DNA from: G965203045 sp965203045
GTDB taxonomy: Bacteria > Pseudomonadota > Gammaproteobacteria > PS1 > Pseudothioglobaceae
Assembly (NCBI GenBank): GCA_965203045.1
Contig: OZ241850.1
Coordinates: 1,116,001-1,180,000 of the forward strand
Reading direction: 5' to 3'
DNA length: 64,000 nucleotides
Part shown: positions 53,508-62,205 of the stretch, piece after piece
Position numbering within the stretch: the stretch's first letter is position 1
Layout of the letters: every line of letters begins with the position of its first letter
Made by a program: the position numbers and the translations under genes
Notes under the pieces: generated by a model
Database searches by the model: none
Told to the model about the DNA's origin: nothing
Seen by the model: only the letters and a program-made list of their open reading frames with translations

Positions 53508-53978
53508 ATGACTAAAACACTATCAATAGCAATTATAAGTTTGATGTTAGCATTTAATACTAGTCTAGTCGCTGAACGTTATAGTAAGCAAAAGGTTGTT
53601 TATCATATCAATTATGACAATCCTAAGGCGCAGGTTGCAGCTTTGCGTAATATTCAAAACCACATCAATGCTGTTGGTGTTAAAAATTTAGACTTAAAAG
53701 TGGTGATGCATGGTAATGGTTTATCTTTATTACTTGAACCAGAGGCACTTAAAGATACTAAATTGGCATTTGGTAATGCCAACAATATTATGCAGTCCAG
53801 AATATCTGACCTAAAAGAACAAGGCGTTAATTTTCAAGTGTGTGCTAATACTTTGAACGGTAAAAAAATAAATTACGAAGACCATCTTTATGACGTAGAA
53901 AAAGCTGATATTGTTCCTAGTGGCGTTGCTGAGTTGTCTCGACTACAAGCAATGGGTTATACTTATATTAAGCCCTGA
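53508..53978 (+). CDS. Periplasmic DsrE-like protein
   Basis: This 156-residue protein has a signal peptide (1-~22, ending SLVA). The remainder follows the DsrE/YchN fold: KVVYHINYDNP, ALRNIQNHINAVG, LKVVMHGNGLSLLL, and a Cys in NFQVCANTLNG at the usual active position. DsrE-like proteins take part in sulfur relay or trafficking, but single-Cys periplasmic forms are uncharacterised. AAGGAG lies 6 nt before the ATG. It stands between ftsK and lolA on the opposite strand. Confidence 0.8.
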   Translation: MTKTLSIAIISLMLAFNTSLVAERYSKQKVVYHINYDNPKAQVAALRNIQNHINAVGVKNLDLKVVMHGNGLSLLLEPEALKDTKLAFGNANNIMQSRISDLKEQGVNFQVCANTLNGKKINYEDHLYDVEKADIVPSGVAELSRLQAMGYTYIKP

Positions 53979-53984
53979 TATTAG

Positions 53985-56303
53985 TTAGTTGTTAGGGGCA
54001 ATAATTTCGCGATTACCATTGGCGTTCATTGGTGAGACTATGCCAGCGGTTTCCATGTCTTCAATTATGCGCGCAGCGCGATTATAACCAATGCGTAAAC
54101 GTCGTTGCAGTCCAGAGATAGAAGCGCGGTTACTTTCCAGCACCACTTGAACTGCCTGGTCATACATTGGGTCTTTTTCTTTGTTGGAGTTTAGGTAATT
54201 ATTTGTTATTGCCTCAGTCGGTTCATCTGCTGCTACCTGGCTAATAGCGTCAGTATAATCAGGTTTAGCTTGTTGACGCAGGACATTTGTGATACGATTA
54301 ACTTCACCGTCAGAAACAAAAGCGCCGTGTATGCGCCGTAATTGTGTTTGCCCAGTAGTCATATAGAGCATATCACCCATACCTAATAGTTGCTCAGCCC
54401 CACCTTGGTCTAAAATGGTGCGTGAGTCAATTTTAGATGAAACCCGAAAGGCGATGCGGGTAGGGATATTAGATTTAATCAAGCCGGTAATAACATCAAC
54501 TGAAGGTCTTTGTGTGGCAATTACTAGGTGTATGCCAGCAGCACGGGCTTTTTGTGCCAGACGAATAATTAGCGCTTCTACGTGTTTGGATTTTGTTCGG
54601 TCTTCTTGGGCAAGAGCGCCAAGCATATCTGCATATTCATCAATAATTATCACAATTAGTGGTAAATGTTTTAATGTGGCGTTTGCATCATCAGAATCAG
54701 CATTTAAAAATGGGTCTAGTAAGGGTTTGCTATTGTTAATGTTGTGCTGGATTTTTTTATTAAGACCTTCAATATTGCGCACTCCAAATTCTGCTAGTAA
54801 TTGATAGCGTCGTTCCATTTCGCCTACTGTCCAGCGCAAAGCGCCAGCAGCTTCATTCATGTTGGTAATAACTGGAGCTAGCAGGTGGGGCACATCAGCA
54901 TAAGCAGCAAGTTCTACCACTTTTGGGTCAATCATAATAAAGCGCGCTATCTTGGGCGTAGATTTATAAATAATACTCAAAATTATCGCATTTAAGCCTA
55001 CAGACTTACCCATTCCAGTGGCGCCTGCTAGTAGTAAATGTGGCATTTTTGCTAAATCAGCGACTATTGGATTGCCGTTAATATCCTTACCTAGAGCAAT
55101 ACTTAGCGGTGATTTGGAGTTTTCAAAAACAGCAGAGGATAAAATTTGTTTAAGTGCAATAAGTTCACGTTTAGCATTAGGAATTTCCAAGCCAATTAAT
55201 GGTTTGCCAACAATAACATCCACTATGCGCACACTTTCTACTAATAATGCTCGGGCTAAGTCTTTGCTTAAATTTATAATTTGTGCAACTTTAACTCCTG
55301 CTGCTAGATGTAGTTCAAATTGAGTTACCACCGGTCCAGGAGTTACGGTCTCAATTTCAACATCAAAACCAAAGTCTTTTAATTTCATTTCTACTTGACG
55401 TGACATTCTGTCTAGTTCTTCTTTAGAAAAAGCGCCACTTTGAATTGGTAGTGGGTCTAATAAAGATAAAGTCGGTAGCTGGTTAGCTTGGTCAAATATA
55501 TCTATTTGCTGGCCCAATTTTACGCTTTTACCCAATTTAACTGCGGTTTCTTGTTGAGAAATAACTGGTGATTTCAGCGGGCTTGCTTTTTGGGCATTAA
55601 TTAAGGTTTGACGTTCTTTTTTGGTGGATTGTAATTGTTTTTTTTGCGATTTTAATAGACGTTTATAGCTTAGGTATGCCAATATTCGTTGCCATATACT
55701 GACTAGTAATCGCCCGGTTTTGTCAAAAGCGACAAACCACGACCAATAACCAGACATACTAAGAGATAGCATTACTAAACCAATATAGACTAAATCTACT
55801 AATTGACCAAAAATACTACTTAAAGATTCATTAATCATTACTCCAATCCAGCCACCATATAAGCTACGGGCATTGTTGCTAATAAAGCCAGCAACTAGTA
55901 TTAATAATAGTAAAAAACCTAGTCCTCTTGATAACAAAATAGCGTAATTAAGGCGTTTGGTTGTGTGATATTGTTTAAAACTGGCGATGGCGATTAAGAA
56001 TAAAATTAGTGGTATAGTAAAAGATGCAACGCCGAACCAAGCTAAAGAAAATTCTGATATTCTAGCGCCCAGATAACCAGCGCTATTATGGACTACCTTA
56101 CTATCATTGGTTTTAAGCCAAATATCATCTGAGTTGGAATGTGTAATTAGAGCAAGCAACCAGACAATACTAATAACAGTTAGTAAAATTGCCAGCATTT
56201 CGTAAAAGGTGGTTGGCGCCCTAAATTGCGTTTTTAGTAAATTTTTATTACCATTATTAGCGATATTAGTTTTGATGGGCTGGTTTTTTTTAAAAATAAA
56301 CAT
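53985..56303 (-). CDS. ftsK: DNA translocase FtsK
   Basis: FtsK pumps chromosomal DNA at the septum and activates XerCD at dif. This protein has four N-terminal helices (~35-190), a short linker (~200-280), a motor domain with GATGMGKSVGLNAI (Walker A) and IVIIIDEYADML (Walker B), and a gamma winged-helix end (ASISGLQRRLRIGYNRA). At 772 residues the linker is much shorter than in E. coli (1,329). Confidence 0.96.
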   Translation of the reverse strand: MFIFKKNQPIKTNIANNGNKNLLKTQFRAPTTFYEMLAILLTVISIVWLLALITHSNSDDIWLKTNDSKVVHNSAGYLGARISEFSLAWFGVASFTIPLILFLIAIASFKQYHTTKRLNYAILLSRGLGFLLLLILVAGFISNNARSLYGGWIGVMINESLSSIFGQLVDLVYIGLVMLSLSMSGYWSWFVAFDKTGRLLVSIWQRILAYLSYKRLLKSQKKQLQSTKKERQTLINAQKASPLKSPVISQQETAVKLGKSVKLGQQIDIFDQANQLPTLSLLDPLPIQSGAFSKEELDRMSRQVEMKLKDFGFDVEIETVTPGPVVTQFELHLAAGVKVAQIINLSKDLARALLVESVRIVDVIVGKPLIGLEIPNAKRELIALKQILSSAVFENSKSPLSIALGKDINGNPIVADLAKMPHLLLAGATGMGKSVGLNAIILSIIYKSTPKIARFIMIDPKVVELAAYADVPHLLAPVITNMNEAAGALRWTVGEMERRYQLLAEFGVRNIEGLNKKIQHNINNSKPLLDPFLNADSDDANATLKHLPLIVIIIDEYADMLGALAQEDRTKSKHVEALIIRLAQKARAAGIHLVIATQRPSVDVITGLIKSNIPTRIAFRVSSKIDSRTILDQGGAEQLLGMGDMLYMTTGQTQLRRIHGAFVSDGEVNRITNVLRQQAKPDYTDAISQVAADEPTEAITNNYLNSNKEKDPMYDQAVQVVLESNRASISGLQRRLRIGYNRAARIIEDMETAGIVSPMNANGNREIIAPNN

Positions 56304-56314
56304 AGTTTGTATTT

Positions 56315-56342
56315 TATAATACTAACTCCAAAAATGGAGTTA
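56315..56342 (+). promoter_or_regulatory. -10 and Shine-Dalgarno-sequestering inverted repeat upstream of trxB
   Basis: TATAAT (56315-56320) is followed by a perfect 8-bp inverted repeat, TAACTCCA (56323-56330) and TGGAGTTA (56335-56342), with a four-A loop. The right arm contains the GGAG ribosome-binding site, 5 nt before the ATG. It may be an operator or an RNA hairpin controlling translation. Confidence 0.7.
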
Positions 56343-56344
56343 AT

Positions 56345-57301
56345 ATGTTGGATATTAAAACGTACAAGTTAGTTATTATTGGTTCAGGACCAGCAGGTTA
56401 TGCTGCTGCGGTCTACGCTGCGCGTGCTAATTTATCTCCTGTTGTTATCAGTGGATTAGAGCCGGGGGGACAATTGATGACTACCACCGATGTGGATAAT
56501 TGGCCTGGCGATAATGATGGTGTTCAAGGTCCTGATTTAATGGAGAGAATGAAGCAACATGCGCAGAGATTTGCTACTCAAGTTATCAATGATACTATCG
56601 TAGGTATTGATTTTAGTAAACGTCCGTTTACTCTGATTGGTCAAAATACCACTTATTTGGCCCAAAGTGTTATTATTGCAACTGGGGCTAGTGCTAAATA
56701 TTTAGAATTACCGTCTGAGGAAAAGTTTAAAGGCAAGGGTGTTTCTGCTTGTGCCACTTGTGACGGTTTTTTTTACCGTAATCAAAAAGTAGTGGTTATT
56801 GGCGGTGGCAATACCGCAGTTGAAGAAGCATTATTTTTGGCTAATATTGCTAGTGAAGTTACTTTGGTGCATCGTCGTAATAAATTTAGCGCTGAGAAAA
56901 TTTTGATAGACCAACTGCTTAAAAAAGCAAAAAATGGTAATATCAATATTGAATATAATCACACCCTAGATGAGGTGTTTGGTGATGATAGTGGTGTCAC
57001 AGGAGTGCGTATATGCGCTAGTGATGGTAGTAGTAAAGAAATTGATGTGCATGGCGTTTTTGTCGCCATTGGTCATAAGCCTAATACTGATGTTTTTGTC
57101 GGGCATTTGGATATGGAAAATGGTTATATTAAAGTTAAGAGCGGCACTGATGGTAATGCTACCCAGACTAGCGTTCAGGGTGTTTTTGCTGCAGGTGATG
57201 TTGCTGATTATATTTACCGTCAGGCCGTTACTTCGGCTGGTTCTGGTTGTATGGCTGCTTTGGATGCGGAAAAATTTTTAGACGCCCACCAATTAAGTTA
57301 G
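56345..57301 (+). CDS. trxB: Thioredoxin-disulfide reductase
   Basis: TrxB reduces thioredoxin with NADPH. In 318 residues it shows the FAD motif GSGPAGYAAAVYAARA, the redox pair CATCDGFFY, the NADPH motif GGGNTAVEEALFLA and GVFAAGDVAD. It is divergent from ftsK and followed by tRNA-Phe; trxB, ftsK and lolA are also neighbours in E. coli. Confidence 0.97.
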   Translation: MLDIKTYKLVIIGSGPAGYAAAVYAARANLSPVVISGLEPGGQLMTTTDVDNWPGDNDGVQGPDLMERMKQHAQRFATQVINDTIVGIDFSKRPFTLIGQNTTYLAQSVIIATGASAKYLELPSEEKFKGKGVSACATCDGFFYRNQKVVVIGGGNTAVEEALFLANIASEVTLVHRRNKFSAEKILIDQLLKKAKNGNINIEYNHTLDEVFGDDSGVTGVRICASDGSSKEIDVHGVFVAIGHKPNTDVFVGHLDMENGYIKVKSGTDGNATQTSVQGVFAAGDVADYIYRQAVTSAGSGCMAALDAEKFLDAHQLS

Positions 57302-57302
57302 G

Positions 57303-57308
57303 TATAAT
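57303..57308 (+). promoter_or_regulatory. -10 element of tRNA-Phe
   Basis: TATAAT in TTAGG-TATAAT-TGCCGCC directly follows the trxB stop and precedes tRNA-Phe by 22 nt. The GC-rich discriminator is what stringent-controlled tRNA promoters show. There is no good -35. Confidence 0.65.
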
Positions 57309-57330
57309 TGCCGCCTTTAAAAATTTTCTC

Positions 57331-57406
57331 GGCCACATAGCTCAGTCGGTAGAGCAAGGGACTGAAAATCCCTGTGTCCCTAGTTCAATTCTAGGTGTGG
57401 CCACCA
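57331..57406 (+). tRNA. tRNA-Phe (anticodon GAA)
   Basis: The acceptor stem GGCCACA pairs with TGTGGCC, followed by A and CCA. The D-arm is TAGCTCAGTCGGTAGAGCA, the anticodon loop CTGAAAA carries GAA, and the T-arm is CTAGTTCAATTCTAG. Confidence 0.97.
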
Positions 57407-57732
57407 CTATTTTTATCCAATTAAAGTGATTAGAATCATTTGATTTTTATTTGTTTGGATAATACTATTTATACAGCTCCAATTCGTATATATGAAAAGC
57501 ACTTAGCGCATTAGATTAGTGCTAATTTAATGAGTAAAGCTCATAAGGTGCTGAGTTATGGTCCAGTAGTAGCTATTCTTAGTTATTGGGTAAATTCCGA
57601 GCAACCACCTCTTAGATTATAAGCTTTTAGCCAATAGCGATAACTAGTTTGTATAATTTGGCTAGCGCTTGTTGTGGTGGCATTTGTTGTGATTACCCTA
57701 GCTGGGCTTAGGGGGCGTGTGTTTGTAAAAAG
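57407..57732. other. 326-bp gap between tRNA-Phe and surE; no convincing gene
   Basis: The only Met-started frame of note is 57530-57622 (30 codons), without a ribosome-binding site. An AGCACT/AGTGCT inverted pair (57498-57523) and a CCCTA/TAGGG pair near 57,690-57,710 are weak. It may be decayed coding sequence, but no family can be named. Confidence 0.5.
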
Positions 57733-58476
57733 TCAAAAGTGGGTTTTGAGCCATTTTGATAGGGTTTGCATCTGTTGGTAGTTAGTGAGGTCAATTTGTA
57801 GTGGCGTTATTGAAACCGCTTGGTTAGTGATGGCGTAAAAATCTGTGCCAATGCTATTATCAGCTTCTTTGCCATTATCACCAATTTGGTAACTACCAAG
57901 TTTATTTTTAACCGCTATTACTTCTTCTGAAGCATGTCTGCTACCAAGACGGGTGGTTTGGTAGCCTTTAATTTGATCAATAGGTAGGTCGGGAATATTA
58001 ATATTTAAGATAGTATTATGATGTAGTTGGCTTTTATTAATATTCTGTACTAATTGTTTGGCTATTATAGCAGCGCTCTTAAAATTTTTGCCGCTATCAT
58101 TGGCTAGTGAAATAGCCAGTGATGGCAACCCTAAAAAACGTCCTTCAACAGCAGCAGCGACTGTGCCTGAGTAAATTACATCGTCACCAAGATTTGCCCC
58201 GCAGTTAATACCACTTACAACTAGATCAAACTTGCGTTTAAAAAAACCACACAATGCCACATGCACACAGTCTGCCGGAGTGCCGTTTAGATGATAAAGC
58301 TGGGGATTGATTTTAGTTGGTCTCAACTCTTTGCCAACTGAGAGTGAGCTGCTACTGGCAGATTGATTGACGCTTGGGGCAAAAACTATTACCTCAGCAA
58401 TACTAGATAAATGGTTAGCTAAAACTTTAATACCAGCGGCGTTATAACCATCATCATTACTAACGAGAATACGCAT
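57733..58476 (-). CDS. surE: 5'/3'-nucleotidase SurE
   Basis: This stationary-phase survival phosphatase has 247 residues. Metal and substrate motifs are LVSNDDGYNAAGI, NGTPADCVHVAL and SGINCGANLGDDVIYSGTVAAA. It overlaps the clpA end by 17 nt. In many relatives surE is next to pcm-nlpD; here it has joined the clp genes. Confidence 0.95.
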   Translation of the reverse strand: MRILVSNDDGYNAAGIKVLANHLSSIAEVIVFAPSVNQSASSSSLSVGKELRPTKINPQLYHLNGTPADCVHVALCGFFKRKFDLVVSGINCGANLGDDVIYSGTVAAAVEGRFLGLPSLAISLANDSGKNFKSAAIIAKQLVQNINKSQLHHNTILNINIPDLPIDQIKGYQTTRLGSRHASEEVIAVKNKLGSYQIGDNGKEADNSIGTDFYAITNQAVSITPLQIDLTNYQQMQTLSKWLKTHF

Positions 58477-60700
58477 CTGCCTTGATTGACTGGGTATTTA
58501 TAGTTAGTTGATTTTTACGAGTACTGACGACTACTTGTCCACCTTGGGCTAAATCCCCAAACAGTAGTTCATCGGCTAGTGGTTTGCGAACTTTAGTTTC
58601 AATTAGACGCAGCATGGGCCTAGCGCCTAGCTTGGCATCATAGCCGTGTTTAGCTAAATAACGTTTGGCATTTGGTTTTACCAGAAGTGTTACTTGTTTT
58701 TCTTTAAGAATGGCTTCTAAATCAAGTAAGCACTTATCAACGATAAGGTCAATACTTCTCGCGTCCAGCGCATTAAAATAAATAATTTGTGATAGACGAT
58801 TGCGAAATTCAGGATTAAAAGTACGATTAAGCTCGGTCTGGTAGTCAAGGTGGTGGTTTTGCTGACTAAAGCCGATAGAAGCGCGGCTTGAACACTCTGC
58901 GCCAATATTACTTGTCATAATTAGTAAGGTGTTTTTAAAGTTAACCTCTCTACCGTTAGTATCGGTAAGAGCGCCTCTATCCATTACTTGTAATAATACA
59001 TTAAAAATATCAGGATGAGCTTTTTCAATCTCATCTAATAAAACGATGCTGTGAGGTTTTCTATTAACTGCTTCTGTTAATAGTCCGCCATTTTCATAGC
59101 CAACATAACCTGGTGGTGAACCAATGAGTCGGGAGATACTATGCCGTTCTAAATATTCTGACATATCAAAACGCAGTAAGGGCATTTCTAGTTGATAAGC
59201 AAGTTGCTTGCAAATCTCGGTTTTACCAACTCCGGTTGGACCAGCGAATAAAAATGCTCCTGTGGGTTTCTCTGGGTTGGATAAGCCAGCGCGAGACAGC
59301 TTAATCGCGCTTGTTAGGGCATAAATAGCGCTATCTTGTCCAAAAATGGTCAGCTTTAAGTTATTAGCCAAATGGTCAAGACGTGTTTTATCATCGCAAT
59401 TTATTGCCTCGGCTGGTATTTGTGTTGTCTCTGATAGTATTTTGGCAACGTCGTTTTTACCGATTAGTTTTTTTTGCTTGCTTTTAGGTAGTGTATGTTG
59501 ATAAGCACCAACCTCATCAATTAAATCAATGGCTTTGTCAGGTAGAAATTTATCGTTAATATAACGTTTAGATAATTTAACCGCAGCAATTAATGCTTCG
59601 TTGGTATAACGCACTTTGTGATAGACTTGATAGTATTTTTTTAACCCCTTTAAAATATCAATACTATCTTTTATGTTTGGTTCTGGCACATCAATTTTGC
59701 CGAAACGTCTTGATAAGGCGTGGTCTTTTTCAAAAAACTTGCGATATTCATCATAAGTGGTAGAACCCATACATCGCAACGAACCGTCTGCTAGGGCTGG
59801 TTTTAGTAGGTTTGAAGCATCTAAGGTGCTATCAGAGACGCTACCGGCACCGATAATAGTGTGAATTTCATCAATAAACAAAATAGCGTTATGATAATTA
59901 TTCAGCTCATCAAGTAAGATTTTTAGCCGTTTTTCAAAGTCACCACGATATTTAGTCCCAGCAATTAAAGCGCCAATATCTAAAGCAAAAATGGTGCTGT
60001 CTATGATACTTTCTGGGACTATTTTATATACAATTTGGTATGCTAATCCTTGGGCAATGGCAGTTTTACCAACACCTGCTTCACCAACAAATAGTGGATT
60101 ATTTTTACGTCGCCTGCATAAAATTTGCACTGTGCGTTTGATTTGTTCAGACCTACCGATTAAGGGGTCAATCCGATTTTTTTTAACCTGCTCATTTAGG
60201 TTGATAGTAAATTTAATAAGAGCGTTCTTTTTAAGTGGTGATGCTAGTTTTACTTTTGGCTGAGTTTGGATATCAGTTGGATTATTGTAGCAATATCTTA
60301 AAATGTGGGATTTATCAATTTGGTATTGATTTAGAAAATGCACAACAGTTGATTCTTTTTCAGCAAACATTGATAACAAAATATCAGTGCTATGGACAAT
60401 CTTTTGACCATTTGACTGAGCCTTGTAAACCGCTCGTTGCAATACTCGCTGAAACCCAAGTGTGGGCAAGGTTTCTGCTTTATTTACTTTAGGTAAAGCC
60501 GGCACGTGAGAGTTAATATTTTCTTCTAAGGTTTGCTGAAATTGATTAATATCAATACTGTGCTCGTAGAGAAAATGCTGAATTCTTTCAGTGCAGCTGA
60601 GCGCTAATAATAAATGTTCAACCGTAACAAATTCTAATGATGTTTGTCTAGCATGCAACATTATTCTATTAATTTCTTTTTGTAATTCTGGTTCTATCAT
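58460..60700 (-). CDS. clpA: ATP-dependent Clp protease ATP-binding subunit ClpA
   Basis: ClpA unfolds substrates for ClpP. In 746 residues it has an N-domain (1-~145), AAA1 with GEAGVGKTAIAQGLA and AAA2 with GPTGVGKTEICKQLA. The ClpP-docking loop is seen as SIGFSQQ. clpS lies 123 nt upstream on the same strand. Confidence 0.97.
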   Translation of the reverse strand: MIEPELQKEINRIMLHARQTSLEFVTVEHLLLALSCTERIQHFLYEHSIDINQFQQTLEENINSHVPALPKVNKAETLPTLGFQRVLQRAVYKAQSNGQKIVHSTDILLSMFAEKESTVVHFLNQYQIDKSHILRYCYNNPTDIQTQPKVKLASPLKKNALIKFTINLNEQVKKNRIDPLIGRSEQIKRTVQILCRRRKNNPLFVGEAGVGKTAIAQGLAYQIVYKIVPESIIDSTIFALDIGALIAGTKYRGDFEKRLKILLDELNNYHNAILFIDEIHTIIGAGSVSDSTLDASNLLKPALADGSLRCMGSTTYDEYRKFFEKDHALSRRFGKIDVPEPNIKDSIDILKGLKKYYQVYHKVRYTNEALIAAVKLSKRYINDKFLPDKAIDLIDEVGAYQHTLPKSKQKKLIGKNDVAKILSETTQIPAEAINCDDKTRLDHLANNLKLTIFGQDSAIYALTSAIKLSRAGLSNPEKPTGAFLFAGPTGVGKTEICKQLAYQLEMPLLRFDMSEYLERHSISRLIGSPPGYVGYENGGLLTEAVNRKPHSIVLLDEIEKAHPDIFNVLLQVMDRGALTDTNGREVNFKNTLLIMTSNIGAECSSRASIGFSQQNHHLDYQTELNRTFNPEFRNRLSQIIYFNALDARSIDLIVDKCLLDLEAILKEKQVTLLVKPNAKRYLAKHGYDAKLGARPMLRLIETKVRKPLADELLFGDLAQGGQVVVSTRKNQLTINTQSIKADAYSR

Positions 60701-60823
60701 TGCGCTTTTTATTTTAACTCAGATAAGTTTATTTTACGACAAAATCTTATGTGTTTTTAGTTAGCTTAGTAAATTATTAGTTTCTAATTTTATCAATACT
60801 GTTTATTCTGTGATATTTTATTG

Positions 60824-61117
60824 TTATATTTTTTTTAAAATACACATCAGCGGTTGGTGATGCTTACGGGCGTAATTTAATACTTGTTGGACTTTGGTTT
60901 GGGCGATATCAAAGGAGTATACACCGCAAACGCCTTTGCCTTTGGTATGAATTTGCATCATTAATTCGTAGGCTTTGTAGTAAGATTTAGCAAAAAAGCG
61001 TTGCAAAACTTCTACGACAAATTCCATAGTAGTTTTATCATCATTTAGTAGCAGTACTTGGAATTGTTTGGGCGTAGTTAGTTTAGGCTTATTAGTTTTA
61101 ATGAGTGTTTTAGACAT
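60824..61117 (-). CDS. clpS: Clp protease adaptor ClpS
   Basis: ClpS delivers N-degron substrates to ClpA. This 97-residue protein carries the substrate-pocket motif LLNDDKTTMEFVVEVLQRFF and HTKGKGVCGVYSFDIA. It overlaps lptG by 8 nt and precedes clpA. Confidence 0.95.
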   Translation of the reverse strand: MSKTLIKTNKPKLTTPKQFQVLLLNDDKTTMEFVVEVLQRFFAKSYYKAYELMMQIHTKGKGVCGVYSFDIAQTKVQQVLNYARKHHQPLMCILKKI

Positions 61118-62162
61118 TTTTCAATCGGTAATTTAATAGCACTGTCATAATCAATAATAACAAAATAATTGGCGTAAAGATAATTATAAAGGCATTGAGA
61201 TTAAAAATTAAAATTAATTGCTCGCTTAAACGGGTAATAATACCAAGTAATAAAGCCCAAATAATAGCAAGTAGTATTTGACTATATAATTTATTTTGTT
61301 GGTTTTTATTAATTGTTAAATAGATGCCTAGTAGCACCATTATCACCAGTAATATTGGCTTTATTAAGCGCTGATAAAATATAATAAGTGGATTTTGATA
61401 GGGCAGAGATTGTTGTTTTAAGTAGTTGATTTGTTGCCAGATTTGGTAAATATCAAGGCTGTTTGCCTCTTGTTCTAGGTGTTTTAGTATTTTAAGAGGT
61501 AGTTTTATACCAAGTGTTAGATTAGTAATATTTTCTTGCTTTATTGTCGGGCTTGTTTGAGTTTTTTTGCCACGTCTAATTTGCAAATGATTACTGAAAA
61601 AATTTACTTTATCCGTGGTAGTAATATCAGTTAATTGTTGATTTGTAAAAGCGTAATAATCAAGCTTATGCTGTCCGCGACTAGAAATAATATGCAAAAA
61701 ACCATATTTAGGTTCGTAAATCCAGTGGTTGATAGTGGTATCTTGCAGCTTACCCAATTGCCGATTTTTGTAATTTTGCGCCCAACGATTGAGGTCAAAA
61801 GCAAACAACTCGCTTAGTAAACTAATGCCAATAATTAAACTAATACTAATAATAAGCGTGGTTTTTATAATTTTGCTATAGGCAAAACCATAACTACGCA
61901 TTGCCAATAATTCGTTGTTATTAATTAGTTTGCCAAATGCTAGCATTAAACCAATAATAATAATAAGTGGTGTGAATGTTTGTAGTTGATACGGCACATT
62001 AGCAAGGACAAAAATACTTGCGCTAATTAAGTCATATTCTGCTTTGTCAATGTCATTGACTTCTTCTAAAAATCCAAACACTAGGTAAAGAGCGGTTATT
62101 ATCAATAAACTAACTAGGGTTTCTAGGAGAATGTAGTAAGCGATATAACGTTTTAAAATCAT
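61110..62162 (-). CDS. lptG: LPS export permease (LptF/LptG family, LptG-like)
   Basis: This 350-residue inner-membrane protein has six predicted helices, three before and three after a periplasmic jellyroll (~130-240). It opens LKRYIAYYILLETLVS and contains NNELLAMRSYGFAYSKI, typical of LptG. It takes lipopolysaccharide from the membrane with LptF and LptB; neither is in the window. LptF cannot be fully excluded. It is divergent from guaA. Confidence 0.82.
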   Translation of the reverse strand: MILKRYIAYYILLETLVSLLIITALYLVFGFLEEVNDIDKAEYDLISASIFVLANVPYQLQTFTPLIIIIGLMLAFGKLINNNELLAMRSYGFAYSKIIKTTLIISISLIIGISLLSELFAFDLNRWAQNYKNRQLGKLQDTTINHWIYEPKYGFLHIISSRGQHKLDYYAFTNQQLTDITTTDKVNFFSNHLQIRRGKKTQTSPTIKQENITNLTLGIKLPLKILKHLEQEANSLDIYQIWQQINYLKQQSLPYQNPLIIFYQRLIKPILLVIMVLLGIYLTINKNQQNKLYSQILLAIIWALLLGIITRLSEQLILIFNLNAFIIIFTPIILLLLIMTVLLNYRLKNV

Positions 62163-62172
62163 TGTTAATAGG

Positions 62173-62178
62173 TATAAT
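62173..62178 (+). promoter_or_regulatory. -10 element of guaA
   Basis: TATAAT in TAGG-TATAAT-TGGCGC predicts a start near 62185. This is 21 nt before the ATG at 62206 but only 6 nt before the in-frame TTG at 62191, which supports the ATG. The GC-rich discriminator fits stringent control. Confidence 0.6.
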
Positions 62179-62205
62179 TGGCGCTTTATTTTGATTAATA
62201 ATCTA

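Noticed and set aside
53960..54000. Bidirectional terminator between dsrE-like gene and ftsK
   Set aside because: A GCCCT/AGGGGC pair exists, but the loop is long, one base is bulged and no T-run follows.
57530..57622. 30-codon small gene
   Set aside because: No ribosome-binding site, no recognisable family and no promoter; kept only as a comment on the gap.
62191..62193. TTG start for guaA
   Set aside because: It would leave only about 6 nt of leader after the -10; the ATG at 62206 gives the standard 525 residues.
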